A DNA stretch of 64,000 nucleotides from Micrococcales bacterium (GTDB taxonomy: Bacteria; Actinomycetota; Actinomycetes; Actinomycetales; Microbacteriaceae): assembly GCA_017306245.1 (NCBI GenBank), contig JAFKIY010000001.1, positions 248,001 through 312,000 of the forward strand. Direction: 5' to 3'. The notes beneath the pieces are model-generated. The model saw only the letters and a program-made list of their open reading frames with translations. It did no database searches and was not told the origin of the DNA. Below, piece after piece: positions 1-9,766 of this stretch; within the stretch, counting starts at the first letter, position 1; the number at the start of each line of letters is the position of its first letter. A program made the position numbers and the translations under genes.

Positions 1-67
1 ATTGCAGCTGTTCGACAATCGCCTTGGAGACGCTGTCGAGCTGAATAGGCTTCGTGGAGGCACTCAT
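1..67 (-). CDS. Lrp/AsnC family transcriptional regulator, N-terminus only (runs off window)
   Basis: The minus strand opens a frame with ATG at 67-65. The 22 visible residues begin MSASTKPIQLDSVSKAIVEQ, the usual opening of the helix-turn-helix of actinobacterial Lrp/AsnC regulators (LD-x-VSKAIIEQLQ). These are DNA-binding proteins that sense amino acids and often control amino-acid or polyamine catabolism. Only the start is visible; the rest lies beyond base 1. A good promoter sits six bases upstream of the ATG, so the mRNA is probably leaderless. Alanine dehydrogenase and polyamine transport genes about 18 kb away are possible targets, but that is inference. Confidence 0.75.
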   Translation of the reverse strand, partial: MSASTKPIQLDSVSKAIVEQLQ

Positions 68-73
68 GTATCG

Positions 74-102
74 ATTCTGTCAGTGAAAGCGCATTGTGAC
101 AA
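74..102 (-). promoter_or_regulatory. Promoter of the Lrp/AsnC gene, leaderless layout
   Basis: On the minus strand a -35 TTGTCA (97-102) and a -10 CAGAAT (74-79) are separated by exactly 17 bases. The ATG begins six bases after the -10. This places the transcription start on or next to the start codon. Confidence 0.6.
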
Positions 103-226
103 GCGATTCCGCATGATGAGTGGGCCTGAACAACGAAATCGGTAGTTGCCCTCGGCCTGGTTGCCTGCCCGCGCGCTATGCGAACATTGACGGGTGGACA
201 GCAACGAGACCCGGCGGAGCACGCAC

Positions 227-853
227 ATGGCGAGCATCCGCGTGCTCGTCATGCTCGCGGTGGGCGTGATCTCGGCCATCGCCACCGGGACGGCCAGTTC
301 GTGGGGACTCGCGCTCCTCGTCGGGTGGCTCGCGGCGTCGCTCACCTACACGGTGTGGGTCTGGACCAGGATCGGGCGCATGGATGCGGAGGAAACCAGG
401 GCGCATGCCACGCGCGAAGATCCCTCGCGCACCCTCGCGGATGCGCTGCTGGTGATCGCGAGCGTCGCGTCCCTCGGCGTCGTCGCGTTCGTTCTCGTGC
501 AGGCGCAGTCCATCACGAGCGTCGGCAGCGCCGTCATCGCCGGCCTGGCGATTGCCAGCGTCGCTGTGTCCTGGCTGCTCATCCACACCCTGTTCACGCT
601 CCGGTACGCCTCGCTGTACTACGAGGGGACGCCGGGCGGTGTGGACTTCAACCAGAAGGAAATGCCCGATTACGGCGACTTCGCCTATCTCGCCTTCACG
701 CTGGGAATGACCTACCAGGTGTCGGACACCGCACTGGGTACGCGAGCGTTCCGAAGGAGCGCGCTGCGCCACTCGCTCCTCTCCTACCTGTTCGGGGCAG
801 TGATTCTGGCGACCGTCATCAACCTCGTCGCCGGACTCGGAGGCCACTCGTGA
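227..853 (+). CDS. DUF1345 family integral membrane protein
   Basis: This 208-residue protein has about five hydrophobic segments. The C-terminal block with DYGDFAYLAFTLGMTYQVSD, followed by an RR..LRH..LSYLF stretch, is the DUF1345 signature. The function of the family is unknown. I chose ATG 227 because GGCGGAG (212-218) is well spaced before it; an upstream in-frame GTG at 194 would add 11 residues. The stop overlaps the next start (GTGA at 850-853), so it is translationally coupled to the FHA gene and forms the first gene of the kinase locus. Confidence 0.8.
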   Translation: MASIRVLVMLAVGVISAIATGTASSWGLALLVGWLAASLTYTVWVWTRIGRMDAEETRAHATREDPSRTLADALLVIASVASLGVVAFVLVQAQSITSVGSAVIAGLAIASVAVSWLLIHTLFTLRYASLYYEGTPGGVDFNQKEMPDYGDFAYLAFTLGMTYQVSDTALGTRAFRRSALRHSLLSYLFGAVILATVINLVAGLGGHS

Positions 854-1413
854 CGGGCGAGCCGGAGGGCCACGGCACCGACGACGAGGACACGGTGCTC
901 GGTCCCGCCATGACCGACGGGGCTCCGTTCCCCCTCATCGAGCCGGCGCTCGCGGACGCGGACACGATCATCGTGACCAGGCCGGGGGCGGGACGGCGCC
1001 GCGCGCTGGCCGCAGACCCGTCGGAGGAGGACAGCGTCGAGGCCGCCCGGTTCGCGTTGCGTATCGGAACCCATCCGCCCATCCCGCTGGAAGTGCCGGC
1101 GTATATCGGCCGCAGGCCGAGCACGCCGCGCATCGTCGGCGCCAGAATGCCGCGGCTCGTCATGGTCCCGTCGCCCTCGCGCGAGGTCTCCGGCACCCAC
1201 GTTGAAATTCGTCAGGAGGGCGCGACGGTGGTGGTCACCGACCTGGGTTCCACGAACGGCACGATCGTCACGAGCGGAGGATTCCCGCCTCGAGGTTTGC
1301 TCCAGGGCGAGTCGGTCGTCGTCGGGGAGGGCTCGGTGGTGGATATTGGTGATGGCATCCGGATCGTTGTCGTTGCAGCGCCGGCAGAGAATCAGGCAGA
1401 AGGTTCACAATGA
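850..1413 (+). CDS. FHA-domain protein (phosphothreonine reader)
   Basis: This is a 187-residue soluble protein. An acidic, disordered N-terminal third (about residues 1-60) rich in D, E and T could offer phosphorylation sites. A forkhead-associated domain follows (about 75-180), with YIGRRPS, SREVSGTHVEI and DLGSTNGTIV, which carry the Arg, Ser, His and Asn-Gly of a phosphothreonine-binding FHA fold. The GTG start overlaps the DUF1345 stop, and the stop overlaps the PP2C start. FHA proteins next to a Ser/Thr kinase and a PP2C phosphatase usually dock on phosphorylated kinase or substrate. The layout resembles GarA or FhaB-type adaptors, but no specific partner can be read from the sequence. 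Confidence 0.85.
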   Translation: MTGEPEGHGTDDEDTVLGPAMTDGAPFPLIEPALADADTIIVTRPGAGRRRALAADPSEEDSVEAARFALRIGTHPPIPLEVPAYIGRRPSTPRIVGARMPRLVMVPSPSREVSGTHVEIRQEGATVVVTDLGSTNGTIVTSGGFPPRGLLQGESVVVGEGSVVDIGDGIRIVVVAAPAENQAEGSQ

Positions 1414-2246
1414 CGGTGTTGGGCGAGAACAACACACGGTTTGAACTCGCCATCCCGGACCGGGGAGATGCGAGAATCGCGTTGGCGTGGGGGATGGCGA
1501 CCGATGTCGGCAACGTGCGCACCCACAACGAAGACAGCATGGTCGCCGCGGGCACGATTTTCGCGGTAGCGGACGGCATGGGCGGCCATTCGGCGGGCGA
1601 TGTCGCGAGCGACGCCGTGGTCTCGCGGCTCGCGCACCTGGGCGAGGGCGGTTTCGTCCAGCCGGAATCCATCGTCGAAGCGCTGCGGGAAGCGACGATG
1701 GATATCTCCCACGCGACAGATGAGCAGGAACTCGGGGTCGGAACCACGGTCACCGGGGCGGCGATCACGCTGCACGGCGGGCACCCGTACTGGGTTGTCT
1801 TCAACGTGGGAGACTCTCGCCTCTACCTGTTCGAGCACAACGTGATCACTCAAGTGACTGTCGATCACTCCGTGGTTCAGGAACTGGTCACCGCCGGCCT
1901 CATCTCCACCGCCGACGCCGCACGCCACCCGAACAGCAACGTGGTGACGCGCGCGGTCGGCTTCAACGCCGAGCCGGTACCGGACTTCTGGCTGCTTCCC
2001 GTGACCGCACCGTCGCGCCTCCTGGTCTGCTCCGACGGGCTGACCCGGGAAGTCAGCGAATTGAACCTCCGCGAGCATCTGGCCTCGCGGCGAACCCCTC
2101 AGGAAACCGCGATCGCCCTGGTGGAGGATGCGCTCGAAGCCGGCGGGCGCGACAACGTCACCGCGATCGTGGTGGATGTGCTCGCCTCCGACGCCGCTCA
2201 GGGGCAGGACATTCTCGCGATGGAGGACACCGCTCCCTCGCGGTGA
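1410..2246 (+). CDS. PP2C-family Ser/Thr protein phosphatase
   Basis: This 278-residue protein removes phosphate from Ser/Thr in a metal-dependent reaction and would reverse the kinase two genes downstream of it. The PP2C motifs are in order: GNVRTHNEDS near residue 33, VADGMGGHSAGD near 53, FNVGDSRLYLF near 133, VTVDHSVVQELV, VCSDGLTREV and the final GGRDNVTAIVVDV. The metal-binding aspartates are all present. Unlike mycobacterial PstP it has no transmembrane segment or extracellular domain, so it should be cytosolic. Its ATG overlaps the FHA gene stop (ATGA). Confidence 0.93.
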   Translation: MTVLGENNTRFELAIPDRGDARIALAWGMATDVGNVRTHNEDSMVAAGTIFAVADGMGGHSAGDVASDAVVSRLAHLGEGGFVQPESIVEALREATMDISHATDEQELGVGTTVTGAAITLHGGHPYWVVFNVGDSRLYLFEHNVITQVTVDHSVVQELVTAGLISTADAARHPNSNVVTRAVGFNAEPVPDFWLLPVTAPSRLLVCSDGLTREVSELNLREHLASRRTPQETAIALVEDALEAGGRDNVTAIVVDVLASDAAQGQDILAMEDTAPSR

Positions 2247-2327
2247 GGTGGCGGGGCCCTAGAAATGGGGCGTGAGTTCTTCCTGTGAAGACTGTCATAC
2301 TGGGCGAGAGTCCAGGGCCTGTCTGCC

Positions 2328-2333
2328 TAGAAT
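2328..2333 (+). promoter_or_regulatory. Candidate -10 element ahead of the Ser/Thr kinase
   Basis: The 152 bases between the phosphatase and kinase genes contain TAGAAT at 2328-2333, but no convincing -35. The kinase may therefore have its own promoter as well as read-through from upstream. A GAGGGGG ribosome-binding site at about 2387-2393 precedes its ATG. Confidence 0.3.
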
Positions 2334-2398
2334 GGGCACGGGCCGAGCGAGCGCAACCCGATGCGTCGTGCCCGCGAGTGAGTAAGCGAGGGGGCACC

Positions 2399-3826
2399 AT
2401 GGCCAGACGCTTGCCGTCGCAGCCCCCAGTGCTGCCCGGCTTTTCCCACATACACATTCTCGGCTCGGGGGGCTTCGCCGACGTTTTCCTGTACGAACAG
2501 AACATGCCGAGGCGCCAGGTCGCCGTGAAGGTCATGTTGAGCGAAATCGTGAACGATCAGGTTCGGCAGATGTTTCAGGCCGAAGCGAACCTGATGGCGC
2601 AATTGAGCTCGCATCCGTCGATTCTCACCGTGTATCAGGCGGGGGTTTCCGCGGACGGCCGGCCCTATCTCGTGATGGAGCTGTGCTCGCCGTCGCTCAG
2701 CGAACGCTATCGGCGCGAGCGGATCCCGGTCCCCGACATCCTGCAGATCGCGGTGAAGATCGGCAGTGCCGTGGAAACCGCGCACCGCGCCGGCGTGCTG
2801 CACCGCGACATCAAGCCGTCGAACATCCTGCTCACCGCCTACGGACACCCGGTGCTGTCCGACTTCGGGATCGCGTCGACGCTGAGCGAGTCCGGGCACC
2901 GCGAAGCAATCGGGATGTCCATTCCCTGGTCGGCCCCCGAAGTTCTCATGGACGAGACGCCGGGCTCGGTGGCGTCCGAAGTGTGGTCGCTCGCGGCAAC
3001 CGTGTACTCTCTGCTGGCCGGTCGCTCGCCGTTCGAGATTCCGGGCGAATCCAACAAGTCCACCGACCTGATCGGCCGCATCAATCGCGCGAAAGTGCAG
3101 CCCATCGGCCGATCCGACGTCCCGGAGAGTCTCGAAAAGTACCTGCAGAAGGCGATGTCGAGAAGGCCGGAGGCGCGGCCGACGAGCGTCATGGAGTTCG
3201 TGCGCGGCCTTCAGGCGATCGAAACCGAACTCGGCGTGCCGCAGACACCGGTCGAGGTTGCGGTCGACGACTGGGCGCTCGCGACCGTGGGGGAACTCGG
3301 CGATCGCACGCGAATCCGCGGCATTGCCGGGTCGAACCATCCGAGCGGCTTTCGGGTACGCCGGCGCCGGCGATTCGCTCCCGGCAATTACGAACCAGTG
3401 GGAACCGTATTCCGCGAATCCGAACCCTCGGACACGGGGCCGCACACCAAATCGGGGGTCCGCAGCCGGGGGATGCGGGTGCTGGCCTGGTCTCTCGTGG
3501 TCAGCGCCGTGCTCGTCGTCACCCTGGGCGTCGTCGCGACCATCGTGCTCGTGCGCAGCACCTCCGATCGGATTCCGCGGGTGACCGACATCCAGGCCAG
3601 CCAGTCCATCGACTCCATCGAATTCAGTTGGTCGAACCCTGGCCTCCTGCCCGGGGACTCGTACCAGATTTCCTCGAACCAGGGGACCCAGAACAGCATT
3701 CAGCAGTCGACATCGTTCTCGGTCGACGCGAAACCGGGGGACCGCGTGTGCATCACCGTCACGGTCAATCGGGAGGGGAAGACGGGCGAGCCCAGCAATC
3801 AGAAGTGCGTGGAGTTCGGGGGGTGA
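2399..3826 (+). CDS. Transmembrane Ser/Thr protein kinase with extracellular Fn3-like domain
   Basis: This is a 475-residue Hanks-type kinase. The glycine loop GSGGFADV is at residues 22-29, the ATP lysine in AVKV is K44, the catalytic loop is H135-R-D137-IKPSN, and the DFG aspartate is D155. It is followed by SAPEV and by W/G motifs of the C-lobe, so it should be active. A basic juxtamembrane linker leads to one transmembrane helix (about 358-385), then about 90 outer residues (RVTDIQ...IEFSW...) that look like one fibronectin type III domain. PASTA repeats are absent, so it is not a PknB-type muropeptide sensor. The start at 2399 is favoured by the GAGGGGG site; an upstream frame adds 38 unlikely residues. 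It lies 9 bases before the giant surface-protein gene, so the two outer Fn3 regions may belong to one complex. Confidence 0.92.
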   Translation: MARRLPSQPPVLPGFSHIHILGSGGFADVFLYEQNMPRRQVAVKVMLSEIVNDQVRQMFQAEANLMAQLSSHPSILTVYQAGVSADGRPYLVMELCSPSLSERYRRERIPVPDILQIAVKIGSAVETAHRAGVLHRDIKPSNILLTAYGHPVLSDFGIASTLSESGHREAIGMSIPWSAPEVLMDETPGSVASEVWSLAATVYSLLAGRSPFEIPGESNKSTDLIGRINRAKVQPIGRSDVPESLEKYLQKAMSRRPEARPTSVMEFVRGLQAIETELGVPQTPVEVAVDDWALATVGELGDRTRIRGIAGSNHPSGFRVRRRRRFAPGNYEPVGTVFRESEPSDTGPHTKSGVRSRGMRVLAWSLVVSAVLVVTLGVVATIVLVRSTSDRIPRVTDIQASQSIDSIEFSWSNPGLLPGDSYQISSNQGTQNSIQQSTSFSVDAKPGDRVCITVTVNREGKTGEPSNQKCVEFGG

Positions 3827-3835
3827 TGGGCCAAC

Positions 3836-6800
3836 ATGTTTAGGAAATGGCTTGCCGCCCACAAGTCCCTCGCGGCCTCGGTGACGAGCGGAACGGCGAT
3901 TGTCGCGCTCGTGGTGACCGGTGCCGTCATTTCCGGCGGTTACCCGGCGCAAAAGGTCCAGTTGAACGATGCGTCGGTGTGGGTTTCCAACGGGGCCAAG
4001 CAGTTCATCGGCCGGGCCAATACCCAGATTCTCGAACTCAACACCGTCGTTCCGACGGACAGCAGCGAACTCGATGTCGTGCAGAACGGCTCCACCGTCC
4101 TGCTGTTCGACGAAGGCAGCAGCAAGGTGGGCATCGTCGACCCGGCGACCTCCACCATCGTGGACAATGTCCCGATGCCGACGACGGCTCCCCGCCTCTT
4201 CCTCGCCGGGGACAATGTCGTCGTCGCGGACGGAGACGGCCAGGTCTGGATCGTCCCGGCAAGCGAGTTCCAGCATTTCGATCCGGGGTCCACGCCGACT
4301 TTGAGTCTCGGCGCCAATTCGGTGTACGCGATGAGCGCCGCAGGGTCGCTGATCGCGTATTCGCAGGATGCCAAAATCGTGTACAGAATCGACGCGGCGG
4401 TCACCGCGGCGGTCGAGGAGACCCATCAGGCCTCGTTCGGAAATGCCTCGAGCGTCCTGTCCGTCACCTGGGTCGGTTCGACCTGGGCCATCCTGGACGC
4501 GACATCGAGAACCGTGGATGTGGGCGGGACCATTGCGGACCTGTCCGGACTCGTGGGGCTCGGCGACAGCCCGAGACTCCAGCAGCCGACCGAGCGGGAA
4601 GGGTCGGTGCTCCTGGCGTATTCCGGCGGCCTGCTGTCCGTGTCGGCGGCCGACGGCACGCCGAAGGAACTGGTGACCGGACGCGCCGGAAACCCGGCGG
4701 CGCCGCTCATTGCCGACGGATGCACGTTCGCAGCCTGGTCCGACGGGACGGGGTGGCGGAAGTGCGGCTCGGGCGAGCCGGTGACGCTCGCACTGGAATC
4801 CATGCCGCAGGGGGCCGTGCGGCTCGCCTTCAACCAGAACGGCGACCGGATCGTCCTGAACGACCCTCGAGGCGGGGGAACCTGGGCCGTGCAGGCGCAG
4901 GGCGAGCTCATCGACAACTGGAGCAGCCTCGTTCCCGCCCAGGAGCAGCAGCAGCAGGTTACCGAGAACAACCTGGATACGCCTCCCGTGTACGAGAAGG
5001 TGCAGCAGCCTCCCGTCGCCGTCGACGATGCGTTCGGCGCCAGGCCCGCCCGAAGCTCCATCCTCCCGGTCCTGCTGAACGACTACGACGCGAACGGCGA
5101 CGTTCTCGTGATCTCGCAGGTGAGCCAGTTGGACGAATCGGTCGGCCACCTGGATATCGTGAACAACCGGCAGCAGGTGCAGATAACGCTGGAGCCGTCC
5201 GCGCGCGGTACCGTCACGTTCCGGTACACCATCAACGACGGCCGCGGCGGCGAGGCCAGCGCGAACGTGAAGGTCACGGTGCGGGAACCGAACGAGAATT
5301 CGCCGCCCGTGCAGGTGCGCAAGAGCAGAACCGTCGTCGCCCAGGGCGGGCGCGTGACGACCTCGGTCCTCGGCGACTGGGTCGACCCCGACGGAGACGC
5401 GTTCTACCTCGCCTCCGCGTCGACGGCGTCCCCCGATGTCGCGAGCTTCAAACCGGACGGAACCGTCGTGTTCGTCGAGGGCGGCGCGGCGAGCGTGTCC
5501 CGTTCGGTGTCCCTCGTGGTCACCGACGGAACCGCGCAGTCGAGCGGCAACCTGGCCATCACCGTGAGCGCGCCGGGGAAGGTTCCCATCATTGCGGAGC
5601 CGTTCGTCGTCCTCGCGTACGCGGGGCAGAACGTGACGGTGCATCCGCTGGCCCACGTCAAGGGCGGAACAGGGACCGTGCGGTTGAGCAGCGTGCCGTC
5701 GCGCACGGGGGCCGTGATCACCGCGAGCCCGGAGTCCGGCACGTTCCAGTTCTCCAGCACGCAGGTTCGCACGTTCAACGTCGAATACGTGGTCACGGAC
5801 GGCGACCAGACCACGACCGGAACCCTGAGAATCGATGTGTCCGCACCGCCGGATGTGAACACGAAACCGATCACGGTGCCCAAGACGATTTTCGTCAAGT
5901 CCCTGAGCAGCGAAACGGTCGATATCGCGAGTTCCGACATCGACCCGGCCGGCGGTGTCCTGCTCGTCACGGCGGTGACAGGGATCTCGGCGGGCGAGGG
6001 CATTCAAGCGGACATTCTCGAACAGCGATCCATCCGGGTGACGCTCACGGCTCCTCAGGAAAAGGGACCTGTGACGTTCGGCTACCGGGTCACGAACGGT
6101 TTGGCGACGGCGGATGGGAGCGTCACGGTTGTCGAAATCCCGCGCCCCGTGAAACTCCAGCCGCCCATCGCCACCGACGATTCGATCACCGTGCGGGTGG
6201 GCGCGGCGATCGACATTCCCGTGCTGAACAACGACATCCAGCCGGACGGCGAGGCGCTCACGCTGGATCCGCAATTGACGACCACCCTGCGGGGAGACTC
6301 CGGTCTCCTGTTCGCTTCCGGCAACGTGCTTCGGTACCTGGCCCCGGACAAGCCGGGTAACTTCACGGCAAGCTACTCGGTGAGCGGACCCGATGGGCAG
6401 ACCGCCCAGGCCGAAGTCCACATCGCCGTGCGGGAGATCGTTCTCGCGACGAACAACGCTCCTGAGCCGCTCACTGTGGTTGCCCGTGTGCTGGCGGGCG
6501 AGCGGGTGAGCATCCAGATTCCGCTCGGCGGCATCGACCCCGACGGCGATTCCGTCCAACTGCTCGGACAGGAGACGAACCCGGAGAAGGGTTCCGTCAC
6601 GCCGAACGGGTCCGACGCGTTCACCTACGAGGCCGGCGAATACTCTGCCGGTACCGACAGTTTCACCTACACCGTCATCGACGCGCTGGGCGCGAGGGCA
6701 ACCGGTACGGTCCGGATCGGGATCAGCCCCAGGGTGGGCGGTGCGCGCAACCCCGTCGCGATTGCCGACGAAGTGGCAATCCGTCCTGGAGGATCCGTCA

Positions 6801-9766
6801 CCATCCAGGTTCTGGCGAACGACTCCGACCCGGACGGCAGTCCGCTCACGGTCACCGACATTCACCCGGTGAGCGATCAGTCCATCATCGCCACGACGGA
6901 CGGCACGGTCGTGACCGTCACCCCGCCGAGCGAGCCGGGCCAGTACGGGCTGATCTATACGATCCAAAACGCCCTCGGCGGGACCAGCCAGAACTTCGTG
7001 ACCGTCACGGTGTCCCCCGACGCGCCCCGAGCGCTGCCGATCGCCCGCGACACCGTCCTGACGCTCACCGACATCGTCGGGCGCGATTCCGTGGACGTGA
7101 ACGTGCTGGCGAACGTGTTCTTCGCCGACGGCTCGGTGAGCAAACTGGGTGTCGCGCTTCTGCCCGGGTACGACCGCAACGTGTCGGTGACCTCGGACAA
7201 GCGGATCAGGGTCACTGTCGGGCAGAAGCGGCAAATCATCCCGTTCTCCGTGTCGAACCCGGAAGACCCGTCCATTGCGGCCTATGCGTTCGTGTGGGTG
7301 CCCGGCTACGATGATGCGCTGCCTCAGGTGAATCGCAAGGCTCGGCCGCTCACCGTGGCGAGCGAATCAACGCTCACCATTCCGCTCAACGACTACGTCA
7401 TCGCGATCGGCGGGAAGCAGGTCCGGCTCTCCGACACGACGACGGTGCGCGCGACGCACGCGGACGGTTCGAGCCTCGTCAAGGACGACCAGACCCTCGT
7501 GTTCCGCTCCGCGGAGAAATATTTCGGTCCGGCATCCATTTCCTTCGAGGTGACGGACGGGACGTCGGCGAACGATCCGAACGGGCGCACCGCGACGCTC
7601 GTGCTGCCCATCACCGTCACCCCTCGGGAGAACCAGCCTCCCGTGTTCAACGGCGCGGTGATCGATTTCGAACCGGGGCAGGAGAAGACGATCGACCTGC
7701 TCAAGCTCACCAACTACCCGTATCCGAATGACCTCGACGAGCTGGCCTATACCGCGCTCGCACCGCTTCCGGTCGGGTTCAACTACACGCTGACCGGGCA
7801 AACGCTGTCGATCCAGGCCAAAGCCACCGCCGTGAAGGGCACGACCACCGCGCTCGTGCTCGGCGTGCGCGACTCTCTCGTCGAAGGAAAGGCGGGGAGC
7901 ATTCAGCTCAACGTCGTCGCATCGAGCCGGCCGCTGGCCAAACCGGCCGCGGATACCGCCATCGCGCCGCGCGGAAAGACCACGGTCGTCGATGTGCTCG
8001 CGAATGATGCCGCCACGAACCCGTTCCCGCAGACTCCGCTCAGGGTGATCGGCATTCGCGGCATCGACGGGGCTTCGCTGCCCGACGGGGTCACGATCAC
8101 CCCGAGCGCCGATCTCAGCACCCTGACCGTGGTCGTGACGAAGGAAGCGCCGGCGCAGGACGTCAACGTGCAATACCAGGTGGCGGATGCCACGGGAGAC
8201 CCGGACCGTTTCGTGTGGGGCAACGCACGGCTGCAGATCCAGGACGTTCCCGATCCGGTGACCGGCGTGAACGTCGCTTCCTTCTCCGATCAGACACTCA
8301 AGATCGCGTGGAGCCCCGGTTCGTTCAACAATTCGCCGATTACCAGTTACGAGGTCACCGCGACCCGAACCGACACGGCGGCCGTGTTCGGCGTGACCAC
8401 GTGCACCGTGACGAACGGCTGCACCATCGCGACGCCCGGCAATGGGCCGGGCAGCGCGCTCAAAATCTCGGTGGTCGCCGTCAATGCGATCGGGCCGTCC
8501 GAGTCCGCTGCGATTCCGGTGCCGGTGTGGTCTGACGTTCTGCCCGCGGCGCCGGGCGGCCTGACGGCCGTTCCCACCAACGTCGCCCCGGCAGGGGGCT
8601 CGCTCGCGATCGGATGGTCCGCGGTGGGGAATCCCGCCAACGGTTCGCCCGTGTCCGGGTACACCGTGAGGATCACCGGGCCGGGCGTGGATATTTCGCG
8701 GCTCCTCCCGGTGGGCACCACGAGCCTGGCGTTCGACAACAGCTCGGGTTCGCTCGCTCCCGCCGTCGCGTACTCGGTGTCCGTGTACGCCAGGAACAGC
8801 GCGCAAGTCACCTCCAATTCCGCGTGGCTGCGGAACCCGCCCGTGTCGGTCACAGCGGTCGGCCCGCCCGGCCAGGCGGACGGCGGCGTCACCGGCGTGG
8901 TCTACGACACGTTCGGCCACATCAGAGTCAGTTGGGGGCCGAGCAGCCCGCAGGGAGCGCCGGGCGTCACCTACACCGTTGGCAGGTTCGAGTCGACGGA
9001 CACGCTGCCGACCACGTGCCTGAAAGCCTCGCCCGGCTCGGGGCCGCGGCCGTTCACCGAGACGACGTGGAACGACACGCACGTCCAGGATCAGCACACC
9101 TACCGGTATGTCGTCTATGCGGACAACGGCTATTACTGCACGCCGACGGCGTCCGGCGAGGTTCTGACCATGAAGGCGCCCGGCAAGGCCAGCGGTACCA
9201 TCTGGCTGCAGCCGCGGGGCGGGCAGTACGACATCCAGGTGCGCAACGACCTGACCGTCGCCTCGCTCACGGCGGCGAAGTTCCAGTACCAGGTGAACGG
9301 CGACAACAACTGGCGCGACGTCGTCGAGGGGCAGTTCCTGACCTCTGCCGAGGATGCGTCAGTCTACGGAAATCCGCTCACGATCCAGTTCCGCGGTTGC
9401 CGCGACCAGTCGGACACGTTCTGCGGTCCTCCGTCGAACGCGATCACCCGCACCCCGTTGAACACGCGCGGAACCATCGTGAGTTGCGTTATCGGCGCCA
9501 ACGTCCTGGCCGGACCGCCGGTGAACGGATCGAACCCGGCCCAGTACCCGGTCACCTACCTCTATTCGTTCAACACGGGGACCGGATTCGGCTCCTACTC
9601 GTCGAACAGCTCCGTTCCCTCGCCCACCATTCCTCTCATCGGCCAGACGACCGTGAGAATGAAGGCCGTCGTCGATTTCGGCGTCGGAGTATCGCCCGAA
9701 CACCCCAACCGGAATTTCACCGATCCCGAATATGCAGAAGCAACGTGCACGGAGGCACCAGAATGA
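3836..9766 (+). CDS. Giant membrane-anchored surface protein with tandem Ig/cadherin-like repeats and three Fn3 domains
   Basis: This is a 1976-residue protein. A basic N-terminus and one hydrophobic helix (about 14-35) form a signal anchor. Residues about 40-370 look like a beta-propeller region with repeated Asp/Gly-rich strands. From about 390 to 1470 run roughly a dozen cadherin/Big-type repeats, recognisable by PVAVDD or PVAIADE starts, the recurring LNDYDANGD or NDSDPDGSPL motif, and FTYTV or FRYTINDG ends. Three fibronectin type III domains follow (about 1470, 1571 and 1678), then a C-terminal beta-rich domain with several cysteines. There is no LPXTG or other sorting signal, so the N-terminal helix must hold it in the membrane. 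It is the central gene of the locus; its stop overlaps the MoxR start. It probably reaches through the wall as an adhesion or scaffold partner of the kinase, but the ligand is unknown. Confidence 0.88.
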   Translation: MFRKWLAAHKSLAASVTSGTAIVALVVTGAVISGGYPAQKVQLNDASVWVSNGAKQFIGRANTQILELNTVVPTDSSELDVVQNGSTVLLFDEGSSKVGIVDPATSTIVDNVPMPTTAPRLFLAGDNVVVADGDGQVWIVPASEFQHFDPGSTPTLSLGANSVYAMSAAGSLIAYSQDAKIVYRIDAAVTAAVEETHQASFGNASSVLSVTWVGSTWAILDATSRTVDVGGTIADLSGLVGLGDSPRLQQPTEREGSVLLAYSGGLLSVSAADGTPKELVTGRAGNPAAPLIADGCTFAAWSDGTGWRKCGSGEPVTLALESMPQGAVRLAFNQNGDRIVLNDPRGGGTWAVQAQGELIDNWSSLVPAQEQQQQVTENNLDTPPVYEKVQQPPVAVDDAFGARPARSSILPVLLNDYDANGDVLVISQVSQLDESVGHLDIVNNRQQVQITLEPSARGTVTFRYTINDGRGGEASANVKVTVREPNENSPPVQVRKSRTVVAQGGRVTTSVLGDWVDPDGDAFYLASASTASPDVASFKPDGTVVFVEGGAASVSRSVSLVVTDGTAQSSGNLAITVSAPGKVPIIAEPFVVLAYAGQNVTVHPLAHVKGGTGTVRLSSVPSRTGAVITASPESGTFQFSSTQVRTFNVEYVVTDGDQTTTGTLRIDVSAPPDVNTKPITVPKTIFVKSLSSETVDIASSDIDPAGGVLLVTAVTGISAGEGIQADILEQRSIRVTLTAPQEKGPVTFGYRVTNGLATADGSVTVVEIPRPVKLQPPIATDDSITVRVGAAIDIPVLNNDIQPDGEALTLDPQLTTTLRGDSGLLFASGNVLRYLAPDKPGNFTASYSVSGPDGQTAQAEVHIAVREIVLATNNAPEPLTVVARVLAGERVSIQIPLGGIDPDGDSVQLLGQETNPEKGSVTPNGSDAFTYEAGEYSAGTDSFTYTVIDALGARATGTVRIGISPRVGGARNPVAIADEVAIRPGGSVTIQVLANDSDPDGSPLTVTDIHPVSDQSIIATTDGTVVTVTPPSEPGQYGLIYTIQNALGGTSQNFVTVTVSPDAPRALPIARDTVLTLTDIVGRDSVDVNVLANVFFADGSVSKLGVALLPGYDRNVSVTSDKRIRVTVGQKRQIIPFSVSNPEDPSIAAYAFVWVPGYDDALPQVNRKARPLTVASESTLTIPLNDYVIAIGGKQVRLSDTTTVRATHADGSSLVKDDQTLVFRSAEKYFGPASISFEVTDGTSANDPNGRTATLVLPITVTPRENQPPVFNGAVIDFEPGQEKTIDLLKLTNYPYPNDLDELAYTALAPLPVGFNYTLTGQTLSIQAKATAVKGTTTALVLGVRDSLVEGKAGSIQLNVVASSRPLAKPAADTAIAPRGKTTVVDVLANDAATNPFPQTPLRVIGIRGIDGASLPDGVTITPSADLSTLTVVVTKEAPAQDVNVQYQVADATGDPDRFVWGNARLQIQDVPDPVTGVNVASFSDQTLKIAWSPGSFNNSPITSYEVTATRTDTAAVFGVTTCTVTNGCTIATPGNGPGSALKISVVAVNAIGPSESAAIPVPVWSDVLPAAPGGLTAVPTNVAPAGGSLAIGWSAVGNPANGSPVSGYTVRITGPGVDISRLLPVGTTSLAFDNSSGSLAPAVAYSVSVYARNSAQVTSNSAWLRNPPVSVTAVGPPGQADGGVTGVVYDTFGHIRVSWGPSSPQGAPGVTYTVGRFESTDTLPTTCLKASPGSGPRPFTETTWNDTHVQDQHTYRYVVYADNGYYCTPTASGEVLTMKAPGKASGTIWLQPRGGQYDIQVRNDLTVASLTAAKFQYQVNGDNNWRDVVEGQFLTSAEDASVYGNPLTIQFRGCRDQSDTFCGPPSNAITRTPLNTRGTIVSCVIGANVLAGPPVNGSNPAQYPVTYLYSFNTGTGFGSYSSNSSVPSPTIPLIGQTTVRMKAVVDFGVGVSPEHPNRNFTDPEYAEATCTEAPE

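Noticed and set aside
2327..7234. Minus-strand open frame of 1635 codons
   Set aside because: It lies wholly opposite the kinase and giant surface-protein genes, has Arg/His/Gly-rich shadow composition and no recognisable domain. Long antisense frames are expected in high-GC DNA.
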